Source: Micropterix aruncella (lineage: Eukaryota; Arthropoda; Insecta; Lepidoptera; Micropterigidae). Taken from it: 64,000 bases of DNA. The stretch covers positions 27,376,414 to 27,440,413 of the forward strand of contig OX155961.1 of assembly GCA_944548615.1 (NCBI GenBank). The letters are read 5' to 3'. Below the pieces are notes generated by a model, which made no database searches, was not told where the DNA came from, and saw only the letters and a program-made list of their open reading frames with translations. The translations under genes were made by a program, and so were the position numbers. This document shows, piece after piece, positions 62,795 through 64,000 of this stretch (position 1 is the stretch's first letter; the number at the start of each line of letters is the position of its first letter).

Positions 62795-64000
62795 ATCTGT
62801 TTAATATGTTACTTTCGTAGGAAACGTTTATCGGCGTAATGTTTTTCTTTTTTTTCTACAATATGTTTATGCACAAATAATACATATTTTATACGCTGTA
62901 TGTTTCCCGAAATAAAAATAAATAACGTAAAATAACCGGCGAATCGCATTTGTAACTCTTTAAGGACTGTGGGACATATGTATGTGTCCCATTAATTCCG
63001 AAATCATTTTAAAAATTATAGAATACGAATAATTTATAAATTATATATTTTACATATTTTTGTGACATTGGTATCATAATAGTAGCAAAAAAAACCATGG
63101 TTTAAAATATACCGTATTTTTCTGAAAATATCGCAAATCGCAAATAGTGATTTTAAATAAATAAATAAAATATTTATGGCTATTTTCCAATTTATTTTTT
63201 TTCTTTTAGTACGTGTTTTAGTACGAGATTTTCGAGGTAAATATTAAAATAATCAAATTTTGGAAAAAGTTTTAACTTTGCAATTTTATGAAGCTCAGGG
63301 AGACTTATGTCCCATCAATTTATACAAAATCTATTGAACCAATTTTCACAAATCTACATATATATTATTTACATCGCCCTTTAACAGTTTTCGGTATCAA
63401 AAAATTCGGTACGCAAAACTTATAGTCCTCGATGAGTTAAATATTTATTTATTTACAAAGTTCAATTACAGATGAAAGACCAGAAGTCTTAATCATATAA
63501 TTTTTCCTTATCATAATTAGGGCAAAAAGGTAAAATTACAGATAGCTGGAAGGAGTAAGCTTACTGCTGTGCAAATCTTCCAAAGTGCTCACATTTTCTT
63601 CGACGTTTTCTTTCAAGCCTCTATTTGAATTGTTATGAGTGTTCTAGTGAATCGAACTTTCCTATTTTTTTACACGACTGTCTAACAAAATAATTAATAG
63701 TTTTAAAAAAAGCACTAAAAGCACGCTTTTATAAATGCACGTAAAACCACATCATCAGACCTTGAAACCTAATCGTGGTCAAAGTTCATTCCAAGACTTT
63801 TCTAACAAGTCCAAACACAGCTATGATACGATGTTCCATCATGAAGTTCCAGTTCATATCTTCCGACTCCATCATCACATCAGTTCGATAGTACCATATT
63901 ATTGTATTGTCATCAGAACTACATACAGCTGCCAATTTTCATGACGCTACGATCCTTGGAAGATGGTTAAAATAGTTACCTTAGATTCCATTACATAGTT
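62795..64000 (+). repeat. 1.2-kb direct repeat, copy 2 (truncated by window end)
   Basis: Matches 48598-49803 without a difference in the parts compared, including the 69-codon frame (63735-63944) and the probable piggyBac-like MITE (62956-63436). The segment just before it repeats CTGTTTAATATGTTA at short range. Confidence 0.92.

Noticed and set aside
48598..64000. A 15-kb LTR retrotransposon with 1.2-kb LTRs
   Set aside because: The interior has no gag-pol order, only unrelated older repeats and the minus-strand Helentron; the right LTR end lies outside the window.
1..64000. CRISPR array or bacterial defence system
   Set aside because: The tandem repeats have no unique equal-length spacers, and introns, SINEs and LINEs show the DNA is eukaryotic.

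Overview
The window looks like gene-poor, transposon-packed insect DNA, most likely from a moth or butterfly. I infer this from the element repertoire: Helentron with OTU and APE-like nuclease domains, hAT, piggyBac and TA-target MITEs, Penelope-like fragments, many 5'-truncated non-LTR (LINE) tails, a tRNA-derived SINE, and the ACCGACTTCAAAA-ended repeat common in Lepidoptera. I find no convincing host gene, no rRNA or tRNA gene, no CRISPR and no bacterial-type operon. A W-linked or heterochromatic origin is plausible but is only inference.

The centrepiece is an 8.0-kb Helentron (51426-59462, genes on the minus strand). One spliced gene, starting at a short basic exon 1 (58735-58671), crosses a 1.1-kb intron filled with a 26-bp minisatellite into an OTU-protease exon (57544-56659). 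An 85-bp intron then splits a Cys4 zinc ribbon. Exon 3 (56573-51679) carries the DUF6570-like region, the HUH/Y2 Rep nuclease, an SF1 (Pif1-like) helicase and a C-terminal endonuclease/exonuclease/phosphatase (EEP) domain. The copy is almost complete but dead as read: two in-frame stops and three frameshifts. Its borders can be set to the base because it sits in another repeat, with no target-site duplication.

Layout. 0-9 kb: a 340-bp tandem duplication, a ~70-bp degenerate satellite, a 1.36-kb near-palindrome made of two LINE 3' ends, more LINE tails, an LTR. 8-22 kb: many copies of an unclassified GC-richer repeat ('family X') broken up by hAT MITEs, a SINE, LINE pieces, a piggyBac deletion derivative and a Penelope terminal palindrome. 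22-33 kb: TA-target MITEs, LINE tails, a three-level nest (hAT > TA-MITE > LINE), CpG-rich unique patches. 33-49 kb: LINE remnants, a 306-bp piggyBac MITE, Penelope pieces, a ~115-bp tandem repeat ('family Z') carrying a nested LINE and a solo LTR, and a LINE with a recognisable RT domain. 49-64 kb: an X tandem array, the Helentron, repeat debris, a second 306-bp piggyBac MITE, and an apparently identical 1.2-kb direct repeat of 48.6-49.8 kb running off the window end.

Names used below: X = GC-richer repeat with a central CCAATCGATTGTGCA-like motif; Z = ~115-bp unit beginning GCAGCAGCCATGTCA; L = LTR-like repeat with end TGTAACGGTTAGC; V = repeat with TTGCTTAATGCCGTA-like core; Y = repeat containing ATGTCATCCCGAGTGTCAT. 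Similarities were judged by eye; percentages were not computed.
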